Assembly (NCBI RefSeq): GCF_009676955.1
Contig: NZ_CP045696.1
Location: forward strand, 2,115,001-2,179,000
Origin: Sodaliphilus pleomorphus
GTDB lineage: Bacteria; Bacteroidota; Bacteroidia; Bacteroidales; Muribaculaceae
Direction: 5' to 3'
DNA: 64,000 nt
The notes beneath the pieces are model-generated. The model was not told the DNA's origin. It worked only from the letters and a program-made list of their open reading frames with translations, and made no database searches. Below, piece by piece: positions 44,569-52,625 of the stretch (position 1 is the stretch's first letter; the number at the start of each line of letters is the position of its first letter). The position numbers and the translations under genes are program-made.

Positions 44569-44745
44569 ATGAAATCATTTCTAACAACAATCATCGCAAT
44601 CGTACTGTTCTGCTCGGTGTTCTTCACGCCGGCAGACGACGCGCCTCTCGGCATCTTTATCTTGTGGTCTGCATGGTGCTGCCTTGCACTCTACATCGTT
44701 AACCGCATCATCAAGATGACCGACAAGGAGAGCGAAAAGAACTAA
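44569..44745 (+). CDS. Small membrane protein
   Basis: 58 aa. Two hydrophobic segments (FLTTIIAIVLFCSVFF and LGIFILWSAWCCLALYIV) form a hairpin; the tail KMTDKESEKN is charged and cytoplasmic. Possible exclusion or lysis-type small protein; function unknown. Confidence 0.6.
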   Translation: MKSFLTTIIAIVLFCSVFFTPADDAPLGIFILWSAWCCLALYIVNRIIKMTDKESEKN

Positions 44746-44770
44746 AAAAAGGCTCTTGCTCGCAGGAGCC
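44744..44770 (-). terminator. Minus-strand intrinsic terminator in a plus-strand operon
   Basis: On the minus strand GGCTC..GAGCC closes a 10-nt loop and is followed by seven T. All nearby genes are on the plus strand, so it would end an antisense or noncoding transcript. Confidence 0.45.
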
Positions 44771-44889
44771 AGGACGCAGGTTGATTTCTGCCATACAATC
44801 AATCACAAGGGTTAAGCGCTGTGAAGCGTAAAAGCCCGACCGCAAACTCTTATACCTGCTGTCCTGCCTGGTTCGATCCAGGATGAGCC
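44751..44889 (+). ncRNA. tmRNA-like fold: acceptor, 12-bp helix, T arm
   Basis: GGCTCTT (44751) can pair with ATGAGCC (44883-44889), 6 of 7. CAGGAC-GCAGGT (44770-44781) pairs with ACCTGC-T-GTCCTG (44854-44866) with one bulge. The helix abuts a T arm CCTGG/CCAGG with loop TTCGAT (six nt). This is the layout of the tRNA-like domain plus helix P2 of tmRNA, without a recognisable tag frame. The acceptor strand competes with the minus-strand terminator hairpin. Confidence 0.35.
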
Positions 44890-44941
44890 GCGACGTGTGT
44901 TTTCATGTATTTGTTTTGAGTTTTAGTTGTTATGTTAGTGA

Positions 44942-44974
44942 GTGCCGGCGGCCGTGGCGGTCTTCGGCACTTTT
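44942..44974 (+). terminator. Terminator ending the first rightward transcript
   Basis: GTGCCG (44942-44947) pairs with CGGCAC (44965-44970) and is followed by TTTTCT. It separates the promoter-proximal block from the recombination operon. Confidence 0.6.
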
Positions 44975-45067
44975 CTAAAGACTTGACAAATCTTGACAAC
45001 ATCGTTAAACATCGTTGGATGAGGCAAAAAGGAGTTCAATCTGTTTGCACATTCAGCTTAAAATCGA

Positions 45068-45110
45068 TAACTTTACAGTGTTATAATATAAAAGTCAAAC
45101 ATTTAATTCA
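45068..45110 (+). promoter_or_regulatory. Phage promoter element and conserved leader motif
   Basis: TAACTTTA at 45068-45075 and the leader AAGTCAAACATTTAATTCA at 45092-45110, just before the SSAP gene. The same pair recurs at 52574-52616 and 56697-56741; the leader alone is at 49202-49220 (one base changed) and 53195-53213. Confidence 0.6.
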
Positions 45111-45117
45111 TTCAATT

Positions 45118-45720
45118 ATGGAAGAGAAAAAAAAGAGCGTGTTCGACACGCTAAACGCCATCAACGTGCAAGAGCACGTTGAGGTCAAGAACATTGGAGG
45201 TGTCAAACTGAGTTACCTCTCATGGGCTTGGGCATGGACAGAAGTAAAGAAAGCCTATCCCGAGGCATTCTACACCATCTACGAGAACAAAGACGGGCTG
45301 TTTTATCACACCGACGGCAAAACCGCGTGGGTTAAGACGGGTGTCACCATCGAGGGCATCGAACACATCGAGTACCTGCCCGTGATGGACAACCGCAACC
45401 ACTCCATCACCCTTGACAAGCTAACCAGCTTTGACGTGAACAAGGCCATTCAGCGCAGCCTCACGAAAGCTTGCGCCCGTCACGGCCTCGGGCTCTACAT
45501 CTATGCAGGCGAAGACCTCCCCGAGGAAGAGGCCAAGCAGGCAAAGAGCGACATGGAGCAGAAGATTGCAAAAGCAGTAGCCGCCATGAGAGCTGTCAAG
45601 AGCCGGGAGGAGCTTGAGCAGGTGTGGCGCACATGGAGCAACCAAATACCATGCGCCGACGGCACAGAGTTTAACAAGGCCACCCGTGAGATGGCACAGC
45701 AATTTCCAAATCCACAATAA
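45118..45720 (+). CDS. Single-strand annealing protein, DUF1071-type
   Basis: 200 aa from the ATG at 45118. The family core is easily seen: VFDTLNAINVQEHVE, LSYLSWAWAWTEVKKAYP, EYLPVMDNRNHSI and IQRSLTKACARHGLGLYIYA then GEDLPEE. These Rad52/Erf-like proteins pair complementary strands in phage recombination. The exonuclease partner follows 3 nt downstream. Confidence 0.85.
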   Translation: MEEKKKSVFDTLNAINVQEHVEVKNIGGVKLSYLSWAWAWTEVKKAYPEAFYTIYENKDGLFYHTDGKTAWVKTGVTIEGIEHIEYLPVMDNRNHSITLDKLTSFDVNKAIQRSLTKACARHGLGLYIYAGEDLPEEEAKQAKSDMEQKIAKAVAAMRAVKSREELEQVWRTWSNQIPCADGTEFNKATREMAQQFPNPQ

Positions 45721-45723
45721 GCC

Positions 45724-46791
45724 ATGATTTCGAAAGCAGATTTAAAGCAGTCGGAGGTAGTGTTTAACGAGTTAGCTCACACCTACCTCCGTGGCGACAC
45801 GAAGCTGTCGGGCATCACTGGACTAATTCACTCCGTGCTGCTGGTGGGCGTCTATCCCGACGCCTCGGATTACGTGAAAGAAGTGCAGATACCGAAGGCT
45901 GGGTATTACGGCAAAAGTGTGCACAAGGCGATACAGACTTGGGACGAACTGGGCATTGAGATGACCCAATTCCCAGCGATTCCTTTCAAGCCAAAGCATT
46001 TCAAGGAAGACGTAAAGCCTGCACAGGACGTGAGTGCCGAACTTGCCTACTACCGCAAGGTGAAGCCTCGCACCTGCAAGACGATCGCGAGCGAGTTCAC
46101 CGTGGACCACGGAAACTTCGCCTCGCAGATTGACTGCGTGTGGGTCACCGATGATGGCGACATCTACCTCGTTGACCACAAAACCAACAACCTCGACTTT
46201 TACCCCGGTGGTGCCGCTGGGTTGAAGGAGTACCTCTCATGGCAGTTGAGTTGCTATGCCGTGATGTTCGAGCATCAGACCGGGCTAAAAGTCAAGGGGC
46301 TGCTTGGCAACTGGTTGCGCAAGGGTGCCGGTGAGCTGTGGCGCATTGAGCGCAAGCCCGACGAGCAGGTCACCAAGTTGCTCAACACCGACATCTTACC
46401 AAACCCCGAGTACGACAAGGATGACCCATTCAGCGAGCGTTGGATCTATATAAACCCCGAGATGCAGGTGACTGCCGCAAAGGTCGAGGAAGTCAAGCCA
46501 GTGGCGACCGCTACCGACGCACTCGCCGTTCCTGTTGACGTGGTAAGCGCTATCACCGCCCTGCTGCGGGCCGAGAAAGCCGCCAAGGCGATGAAAGAGA
46601 AACTTCGTGAAATCATGGAGGCCGCTGGTGTCTCCAAGTGGGAGTGCCCCGAGTTCACGGCCACCATCGGGAAGCCGAGCGAAACGACCACATTCGACTC
46701 AACGGCTTTGAAGAAGGCCGACCCCGAGACCTATAACAAGTTTCTCAAGACACCCACCCGCAAGGGAAGTTTCAAAATCACAGCAAAATAA
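45724..46791 (+). CDS. PD-(D/E)XK exonuclease partner of the SSAP
   Basis: 355 aa. The GYYGKSVHKAIQ segment (GxxxH) and SQIDCVWVTDDGDIYLVDHKT (ID..DhK) are the nuclease motifs of the AddB/Cas4/lambda-exonuclease-like group. Residues about 270-355 form a charged helical tail (EKAAKAMKEKLREIMEAAG). With the SSAP it makes a phage double-strand-break recombination pair: resection then annealing. Confidence 0.8.
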   Translation: MISKADLKQSEVVFNELAHTYLRGDTKLSGITGLIHSVLLVGVYPDASDYVKEVQIPKAGYYGKSVHKAIQTWDELGIEMTQFPAIPFKPKHFKEDVKPAQDVSAELAYYRKVKPRTCKTIASEFTVDHGNFASQIDCVWVTDDGDIYLVDHKTNNLDFYPGGAAGLKEYLSWQLSCYAVMFEHQTGLKVKGLLGNWLRKGAGELWRIERKPDEQVTKLLNTDILPNPEYDKDDPFSERWIYINPEMQVTAAKVEEVKPVATATDALAVPVDVVSAITALLRAEKAAKAMKEKLREIMEAAGVSKWECPEFTATIGKPSETTTFDSTALKKADPETYNKFLKTPTRKGSFKITAK

Positions 46792-46828
46792 CAATTACAG
46801 GTGTCATTCCTGTTTATTCTTTTTTATT

Positions 46829-47665
46829 ATGGCTACATCAATAGTAGAAACAATCACACCTGCGAAAGCACAGGAGTATTTAGAGAAATTCAGCGGTCAG
46901 AACCGCAACATTAGCAAAGCCGTTGTAGATAGTTACTCTCTTTCCATGCGAGAAGGGAAATGGCTGTTGAATGGGGAACCAATCGTGTTTGACATTCATG
47001 GAGTTATTCAAAACGGGTATCACCGACTCCACGCATGTACAAAAGCTGGAGTTCCTTTTCAAACATTTGTTGTACGAGGTGTTGAGCCCGAAGTATTTAC
47101 AACCTTTGATTGTGGGCGACATCGCACAGTTGGTCAGCTCATCGGAATGCAAGGCGTCAAGCATTACAACGCTGTCGCATCAACAGTCCAGTTGTCTTAC
47201 CGCCTTAAAAGTGGACACGCGGTAGGCGAAACGGTTTCTGCAACAAAACGACTTGGCAAGACCAATTCCGACATGATTAATTATTTCAATTCTGACAGAG
47301 AATTGTTTATTGCGTGCGGAAAATTTGCAGTTGAAATGAGAGAGTGCCCAATTTTGGACGCGTCTATCATAGGCGGAACGACTCACTACCTTACTCGCTA
47401 TGGTGGTTATGATGTTGAGTTTGTAAAAAATTTCTTCAGGATGGTTTGTTCTTATGACACCTGCAAGATAAACTGCATCAATCTACTCCGCAAGCGCTTG
47501 TTAAAGAACAAAAGTTCAAAGCTTGAGAAAATGAACAAGAACGTTCTTTATGCCTTGATTATCAAGACATGGAATGCTTATGTCACAGGAGCAGGAGAAA
47601 GTGTCAAGATTTTGAAGTTTGATACCGAACGAGATGAATACCCAAAATTTATTTTAAATAAATAA
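46829..47665 (+). CDS. ParB/sulfiredoxin-fold phage protein
   Basis: 278 aa. The N-terminal third (VDSYSLSMREGKWLLNGEPIVF, split by a conserved W, then IQNGYHRLHACTKAGVPF and DCGRHRTVGQ) matches the ParB/Srx-like nuclease-fold proteins common in phages, with the G-x-x-R-x-x-A motif. Residues about 130-270 are helical. A possible regulator or DNA-modification factor. A 37-nt spacer precedes it. Confidence 0.65.
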   Translation: MATSIVETITPAKAQEYLEKFSGQNRNISKAVVDSYSLSMREGKWLLNGEPIVFDIHGVIQNGYHRLHACTKAGVPFQTFVVRGVEPEVFTTFDCGRHRTVGQLIGMQGVKHYNAVASTVQLSYRLKSGHAVGETVSATKRLGKTNSDMINYFNSDRELFIACGKFAVEMRECPILDASIIGGTTHYLTRYGGYDVEFVKNFFRMVCSYDTCKINCINLLRKRLLKNKSSKLEKMNKNVLYALIIKTWNAYVTGAGESVKILKFDTERDEYPKFILNK

Positions 47666-47676
47666 TTGAAAACATT

Positions 47677-48111
47677 ATGTCAGTAAATCGCGTAACGTTA
47701 CTTGGCAACGTGGGCAAGCAGCCCGAAATCAGAGAAGGGGCAGGTGGAGCCAAGTTCGCCACCTTCAGCCTCGCAACAACCGACCGCGCATATACAAAGC
47801 GAGACGGCACGCAGGTGCCAGAGCGCACCGAGTGGCACAACATCGTGGCCAACGGCAGCGTGGTGGGGATAATCGAGCGGTATGTCACCGCCGGTACCAA
47901 ACTCTACATCGAGGGCAAGTTGAGGACTCGCAAGTACACCGCAAGGGACAACACCGAGCGCACCGTCACCGAGATTTACCTCGACAACATGGAATTGCTC
48001 GGCGGCAAGCATGAGCAGCCTCAGCAGGGCACCAATCCTCCTTTCTACAACCAACAGCGTTACCAGCAGAGCCCGACTAACTGGGGCGGTGACGACAATG
48101 TGCCGTACTGA
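47677..48111 (+). CDS. ssb: Single-stranded DNA-binding protein
   Basis: 144 aa. The OB fold starts VNRVTLLGNVGKQPEIRE; WHNIVANGSVVGIIERYV and GTKLYIEGKLRTRKYT are canonical. The acidic tail ends DDNVPY, a variant of the usual DDDIPF protein-docking tip. Serves phage replication and recombination together with the SSAP. Confidence 0.95.
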   Translation: MSVNRVTLLGNVGKQPEIREGAGGAKFATFSLATTDRAYTKRDGTQVPERTEWHNIVANGSVVGIIERYVTAGTKLYIEGKLRTRKYTARDNTERTVTEIYLDNMELLGGKHEQPQQGTNPPFYNQQRYQQSPTNWGGDDNVPY

Positions 48112-48112
48112 T

Positions 48113-48370
48113 ATGGCAAAGGTTGTTGAGTTTGACCGCTTCAAGGTCATCAAGGCCTCAGCAAAGGAAATGTTTGAAGCCGTAGGGTCGCCCGGCATCT
48201 GCGACTATTGCAGCGAGCGGCCCAAACACGGCTACTACATTGCAGTGCTGAACAAGTGGTACTGCCCCAAATGCTGGGAGAATTTCAAGAAACGTGCAGT
48301 ATGGTATCCCGAGGACGCGATGGTTGAGAACAGAAACTTCGAGTGCTATTCAAAACTGCTTGGATTATGA
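48113..48370 (+). CDS. Small zinc-ribbon phage protein
   Basis: 85 aa from the ATG one base after the ssb stop. CDYCSERPKHGY and WYCPKCWENF give two CxxC pairs for one zinc. Its stop overlaps the next start as ATGA. Confidence 0.7.
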   Translation: MAKVVEFDRFKVIKASAKEMFEAVGSPGICDYCSERPKHGYYIAVLNKWYCPKCWENFKKRAVWYPEDAMVENRNFECYSKLLGL

Positions 48371-48813
48371 TAGTCCACCTGCATAAAGAGAACGGCCACG
48401 TCACCGACCAGCGCACCCTCGACAGCGTGTGTGGGTTCCTGCCGAACGGTGACTATGTGGCCACCATCGAGCCGAAAGCGACATGGGAGCGCAAGAAGCC
48501 TCGCACGCTTAATCAAAACGCGCTCCTATGGCTTTGGCTATCCGACATCGCAAACTTCTTCAACAAGACCTATGGCGATGATCACTGGAACAAAGACAAC
48601 GTGCATGACCTATTCTGCGAGATGTTCCGTTACCCGGTCGTGCTGCCTAACGGCCAGGTTATCGACAAGTGGGTTGAGACCAGCAAGCTCAACAAGCGTC
48701 AGATGACCGACTTCATGAACAAGATACAGAGCTACATGGCAACCGAGCATGGTGCAACCGTGCCCCTGCCGGATGATGAAAAGTATAAAGATTTCAAGAA
48801 TCTTTACTCATGA
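48367..48813 (+). CDS. NinB-like recombination protein (tentative)
   Basis: 148 aa. The RTLNQNALLWLWLSDIANFF segment recalls the NinB/Orf family pattern (QNaklW..L.DIA), which binds single-stranded DNA and assists annealing in lambdoid phages. The position after ssb supports this. Not certain. Confidence 0.5.
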   Translation: MIVHLHKENGHVTDQRTLDSVCGFLPNGDYVATIEPKATWERKKPRTLNQNALLWLWLSDIANFFNKTYGDDHWNKDNVHDLFCEMFRYPVVLPNGQVIDKWVETSKLNKRQMTDFMNKIQSYMATEHGATVPLPDDEKYKDFKNLYS

Positions 48814-48963
48814 CCTCGAAATAGTAATCCAAATGCTACATTTTCATTATCAAATCCCACACAGTGGCCGCGAGGCATAAGGGTGGGAGCTACAACTCAT
48901 ATACTGGTTTTATATTTTCATTGTTACATACGCGCCAAGCCCGTGAGGGTGCAGCGCTTTCAA
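48814..48963 (+). other. Gene-free lead-in to the tRNA-like elements
   Basis: 150 nt with no gene and no clear promoter. AGGGTGGGAGCTACAACTC near 48887 looks tRNA-like, but no acceptor partner was found. Confidence 0.3.
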
Positions 48964-49079
48964 GGGTGAGTGACAAAAAGGGCTGACGTCGGAACGATGC
49001 CCGTTAATAATAATTCATTTTTTTTGTTGTCAATGGTGTGTAATTAGCAAGACTCCAGGTTCGACTCCTGGCTCACCCA
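48964..49079 (+). ncRNA. Expanded tRNA-like element (116 nt)
   Basis: Acceptor GGGTGAG/CTCACCC (7 bp), discriminator A, perfect T arm CCAGG-TTCGACT-CCTGG. In place of D and anticodon arms: a helix TGACAA (48971-48976)/TTGTCA (49027-49032) that encloses a hairpin GGGC/GCCC (48980-49002) and A+T-rich loops. Too long for a tRNA and without an anticodon arm; closer to a tmRNA-like plan. Confidence 0.5.
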
Positions 49080-49110
49080 CAAGTCAAATTTTAATTCATT
49101 CATTGCTTCA

Positions 49111-49186
49111 AGTCGGGCAACTCCGTGGGTAAGGAGCTACGGAAACCTAATTCCGTAAATCGTTGGTTCGACTCCAACCCCGACTA
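49111..49186 (+). ncRNA. tRNA-like element with 10-nt anticodon loop
   Basis: 76 nt: acceptor AGTCGGG/CCCGACT, CA, D-stem CTCC/GGAG with GG-containing loop GTGGGTAA, stem TACGG/CCGTA with loop AAACCTAATT (pairing can extend to 7 bp and a 6-nt loop ACCTAA), variable AATC, T-stem GTTGG/CCAAC with loop TTCGACT. Only the anticodon arm deviates; a CCT anticodon in an oversized loop is conceivable. It lies 40 nt before the helicase ATG. Confidence 0.55.
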
Positions 49187-49201
49187 CTGCCGCAAGGCTA
49201 C

Positions 49202-49220
49202 AAGTCAAACATTTTATTCA
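49202..49220 (+). promoter_or_regulatory. Conserved phage leader motif (variant)
   Basis: AAGTCAAACATTTTATTCA, one base from the 45092 copy, 6 nt before the helicase ATG. No TAACTTTR lies ahead of it, so here it acts without its own promoter, directly after a tRNA-like element. Confidence 0.55.
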
Positions 49221-49226
49221 CGAAAA

Positions 49227-50435
49227 ATGAAATATACACTGAGACCATATCAGCAAGAAGCGAGTGACGCGGCTGTCAAGTTTTTTAGCGACAAGACAAC
49301 CGCAAAGCACAACGGGCTGCTCATTCTCCCCACGGGAGCCGGCAAGTCGCTCGTGATTGCCGACATCGCCAGCAAGATTGACGAGCCGTTGATTGTGCTT
49401 CAACCAAGCCGCGAGATACTTGAGCAGAACTATGCGAAGCTCATGAGTTATGGTGTGTGGGACTGCTCAATCTACTCTGCAAGCCTCAACCGCAAGGAGA
49501 TTAACCGCATCACATTCGCCACCATTGGCAGCGTGATGGCCCACTTGGACGATTTCAACGTGTTCCATAAAATCCTCATCGACGAGTGCCACCTGGTCAA
49601 TCCTCGTGGTGGCCAGTACAAGGAGTTCATCGAAGCCGTCGAGGGGCGGCAGGTGATAGGCCTCACCGCCACACCTTACCGCCTCGGGCAGACGATAGAC
49701 CCCAAGACTATCAACAGCAAGTGGAAGAAATACGGCTCAATCCTCAAATTCTTGACGAGGACGCGCCCGAGAGTGTTCGACCAAGTACTTTATTATTGCC
49801 AGGTAAAGACGCTGTTAGAGGGCGGTTTCCTGGCGAAATTGAGGTACTTCGACATGAATGCGCTTGAGCTGGATCGCGTTAAGCTCAACTCCACGGGTGC
49901 AGACTACGACGATGAGAGCCTTTTCAAGGAGTTCGAGCGGGTGGGCTTCTTTGAGTACACCCTCAACATCGTTAAGCGCGTCATGCGCCCGAAGGACGGC
50001 TCACTTCGCCACGGAATACTGGTGTTCTGCCGTTTCGTCGAGGATGCCGAGCGCCTCGCCGACGAACTTTGCGGCTTCTGCGAGGTGGTATCCGGTGCCA
50101 CGCCAAAAAAAGAGCGCGAGGCGATACTTGAGCGGTTCAAGAGCGGAGAAACGGAGGTGGTCGCCAACGTGGGCGTGCTCACCACCGGATTCGATTTCCC
50201 TGCGCTGGACACAATTATTTTGGCGAGACCTACGATGTCGCTGGCCCTTTTTTACCAAATGGTGGGGCGCGCGATTAGACCCTATCCCGGCAAAGACGGC
50301 TGGGTGATTGACCTCTGCGGGTCGGTCACCAAGTTCGGAAAGGTCGAGGAATTGTGGCTGGACCACGATGAGCGTGGCGGCTGGATTATTACGAGTAACG
50401 GAAAACAATTAACCAACATAATGATGACAAAATGA
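49227..50435 (+). CDS. Superfamily 2 DEAD/DEAH-type helicase
   Basis: 402 aa from MKYTLRPYQQEASDAAV. Motifs: LLILPTGAGKSLVIAD (Walker A), ILIDECHLVNP (DECH), VIGLTATPYRLG (motif III), TTGFDFPALDTIILARPT and YQMVGRAIRPYPGKDG (motifs V-VI). It resembles phage and RadD-like translocases that unwind branched DNA. The next gene overlaps as ATGA. Confidence 0.9.
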   Translation: MKYTLRPYQQEASDAAVKFFSDKTTAKHNGLLILPTGAGKSLVIADIASKIDEPLIVLQPSREILEQNYAKLMSYGVWDCSIYSASLNRKEINRITFATIGSVMAHLDDFNVFHKILIDECHLVNPRGGQYKEFIEAVEGRQVIGLTATPYRLGQTIDPKTINSKWKKYGSILKFLTRTRPRVFDQVLYYCQVKTLLEGGFLAKLRYFDMNALELDRVKLNSTGADYDDESLFKEFERVGFFEYTLNIVKRVMRPKDGSLRHGILVFCRFVEDAERLADELCGFCEVVSGATPKKEREAILERFKSGETEVVANVGVLTTGFDFPALDTIILARPTMSLALFYQMVGRAIRPYPGKDGWVIDLCGSVTKFGKVEELWLDHDERGGWIITSNGKQLTNIMMTK

Positions 50436-51025
50436 GTTGGAAACGATTTAAGTTCGGCAATCAAAAGTTGTATGTCATTCCCGGCACGGATCACCGCTTC
50501 CGGACCGAGCACGATGCAAAGTTCTACTGCGATGAGCACGGGATTGACTTTGCGACTGTCGAGAAATACGACTCCAAGAAGGAGTACGCCCGCTGGCTGG
50601 AGTTGCAGATCCTGCAACGCGTCGGCGAGATTAGTGAGCTTCGCCGTCAGGTGGAGTTTGAGTTGATACCTGCCAAGTACGAGACCAAAAAGGTCAAGGA
50701 CAAGGTAGTTCGTAAATGGTTTGTACCCTACGACCTCCCATGTGGTATTTATGAGTGTATGACGAGGAAAGAAGCTGAGACCTTTGCTAAGGCTAATAAA
50801 ATCCCATACAAAAAGATTTACAGCAAGGAGTACACCGAGCCGGTCTACAAGGAGGAGTGCATCATGCAGAACGCCGTCTACACTGCCGACTTCGTTTACC
50901 GCGACAAGGACGGCAACGAGGTCGTTGAGGACGTGAAGAGTGAAGTAACCCGTAAGGAAGCCGACTATGTGCTGCGTCGCAAGTTGATGCTGGACCGCCA
51001 CGGTATACTTGTTTTGGAGACTTGA
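50432..51025 (+). CDS. DUF1064-family PD-(D/E)XK nuclease-like protein
   Basis: 197 aa. The family pattern is YDSKKEYARWLELQILQR (early E-x-x-R/Y helix), LRRQVEFELIP, then YTADFVYRDKDGNEVVEDVKS (D..E-V-K). DUF1064 proteins are phage endonuclease-fold proteins, often near replication genes. An inserted segment with RKWFVPYDLPCG separates the core strands. Confidence 0.75.
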   Translation: MSWKRFKFGNQKLYVIPGTDHRFRTEHDAKFYCDEHGIDFATVEKYDSKKEYARWLELQILQRVGEISELRRQVEFELIPAKYETKKVKDKVVRKWFVPYDLPCGIYECMTRKEAETFAKANKIPYKKIYSKEYTEPVYKEECIMQNAVYTADFVYRDKDGNEVVEDVKSEVTRKEADYVLRRKLMLDRHGILVLET

Positions 51026-51030
51026 CGACT

Positions 51031-51915
51031 ATGGAAGATGGCTGGATAAAACTTCACCGAAAGATGCGTGAATGGCAACACTACCAACGACCATCTGTAC
51101 GACTGGTCTTTGAGGAGTTGTTGTTCTGCGCCAACACAAAGCCCGCGTGGTTTCATGGCATCAAGGTTAACCGAGGTGAAACTATGGTGTCGATTGAGAC
51201 CATTTGCGCTTACACTGGTTTCGCCAGAGCAACAGTGGTTGCAGCACTTAAAATATTAGAAGAAACCAAAGAAATCAAGCGTTCAAAATGCTGGCGCGGC
51301 ATTCGCACAAAAATCGTGAATTTTGATAAGTACCAAGACAATGGAAGTTCAGAAAGCAGTACAGGAAGTAGTTCAAAAACTGAACTGCTTATTGAACCAC
51401 AAAGTGAACTGCAAACTGAACTGCTTATTGAACCCGAACAAGAATTAAAGAAAGATAAGAAAGAAAAGAATAATATAGATGCTAACGCATCTACGTCAGG
51501 TGCTGCCGCACCCGACCCCGAAATGTCCTCTCAAGAAAGTGTGGATTATGTCGGGTTAATGAAATTCTTTAATCGGACAATGGAGGAGGCCGGCGCAATC
51601 ATTCCTCGGTGCAAGTCTTGCGATGGCAAGCGCAGAGAGTTCGTCCGCGCCCGCATCCGTGAACATGGTCTTGACGCAGTTTACGAGATGATCACGAAAG
51701 CGAGCCAAAGCGATTTCCTCAACGGAAAGAGCCGGAGCGGTTGGATTGCCGACTTCACCTGGCTGTTCCGCCCCTCAAACTTCCAAAAAGTGCTTGAGGG
51801 CAACTACGACAATAGAACAAAAAACTACAATGGACAACAAAACAATCAACCAAGCACTGGGAGCAATCCCAAAAACACCGTCACAGGGTTCAAAGTCATC
51901 AAGGCCGGTGGTTGA
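51031..51915 (+). CDS. Phage replication initiator / replisome organiser-like protein
   Basis: 294 aa from the ATG at 51031. The N-terminus DGWIKLHRKMREWQHY and FEELLFCANTKPA, followed by a winged helix (YTGFARATVVAALKILEET), is typical of phage replication proteins of the DnaD/O type. A serine/glutamine-rich linker leads to a C-terminal helical domain (AVYEMITKASQSDFLNGKS). It probably binds the phage origin and recruits the DnaC-like protein coded in the overlapping next gene. Confidence 0.75.
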   Translation: MEDGWIKLHRKMREWQHYQRPSVRLVFEELLFCANTKPAWFHGIKVNRGETMVSIETICAYTGFARATVVAALKILEETKEIKRSKCWRGIRTKIVNFDKYQDNGSSESSTGSSSKTELLIEPQSELQTELLIEPEQELKKDKKEKNNIDANASTSGAAAPDPEMSSQESVDYVGLMKFFNRTMEEAGAIIPRCKSCDGKRREFVRARIREHGLDAVYEMITKASQSDFLNGKSRSGWIADFTWLFRPSNFQKVLEGNYDNRTKNYNGQQNNQPSTGSNPKNTVTGFKVIKAGG

Positions 51916-52513
51916 CTTCAACATCGAGTCACAAATCTTCCGCTCGTGCCTGCTCAAGGTAGAGCCGAAGTTCGACATCGCCAAAGGCGACAGACGGGTG
52001 CTTAACTCCATATTCGCGTGGATATGGAAAAAAGACAACATCAACGTGCTCGGCCTGGACTACGACAAAGGTTTCTACCTCTATGGTCCACTCGGGCGTG
52101 GCAAGACGATGACGATGCTTGCGACGAGGAAGTACATGAACAGCGTGTTTGCCCGGCACAGGCACATGCAGGAGGACTACCGGCTGAAGGCGTGGTGGAA
52201 GACTGCAAGCGAGCTTGCAAACATCTATGCCGCCGACGGGCAGCCTGCGTTGATGCAGTACACAGCACAGGACGTCAACCTGGTGATAGACGAGTTCGGG
52301 CGTGAGCCAAACCCTGCAAACAACTACGGTACGAAGATGAACGTGTTGCAGTTCGTGTTGCAGCTGCGCTACGACCACCGCCGTACGAGCGTCACGCACA
52401 TCACCACAAACATGAGACTCGAAGACATTGAGCCGCGTTATGGCGACTATGTGGCTGACCGCTGCAAGGAAATGTTCAACTTCATCGAGTTCGATGGAGA
52501 TAGCCTACGTTAA
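51830..52513 (+). CDS. DnaC-like helicase loader ATPase
   Basis: 227 aa from the ATG at 51830, overlapping the initiator by 86 bp in another frame. Walker A is YGPLGRGKTMTMLA, Walker B VNLVIDEFGRE, and sensor-like residues occur in THITTNMRLEDIEPRYG. It fits AAA+ helicase loaders of phages. It would deliver the replicative helicase to the origin. Confidence 0.8.
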   Translation: MDNKTINQALGAIPKTPSQGSKSSRPVVDFNIESQIFRSCLLKVEPKFDIAKGDRRVLNSIFAWIWKKDNINVLGLDYDKGFYLYGPLGRGKTMTMLATRKYMNSVFARHRHMQEDYRLKAWWKTASELANIYAADGQPALMQYTAQDVNLVIDEFGREPNPANNYGTKMNVLQFVLQLRYDHRRTSVTHITTNMRLEDIEPRYGDYVADRCKEMFNFIEFDGDSLR

Positions 52514-52573
52514 ATAGAGTTGGTCGGACTAAAAAACGGCGAAAATCAGAACCGCCCAACGTCCAACGATGAT

Positions 52574-52616
52574 TAACTTTGCAATGCAATAAGATAAAAG
52601 TCAAACATTTAATTCA
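52574..52616 (+). promoter_or_regulatory. Phage promoter element and conserved leader motif
   Basis: TAACTTTG (52574-52581) and AAGTCAAACATTTAATTCA (52598-52616) before the HNH gene, with the same 16-nt spacing as at 45068-45110. Confidence 0.65.
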
Positions 52617-52625
52617 TTAAAAGAA

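Noticed and set aside
48887..48960. A further tRNA around GGGAGCTACAACTC
   Set aside because: A D-arm-like string, but no acceptor or T arm pairing could be found.
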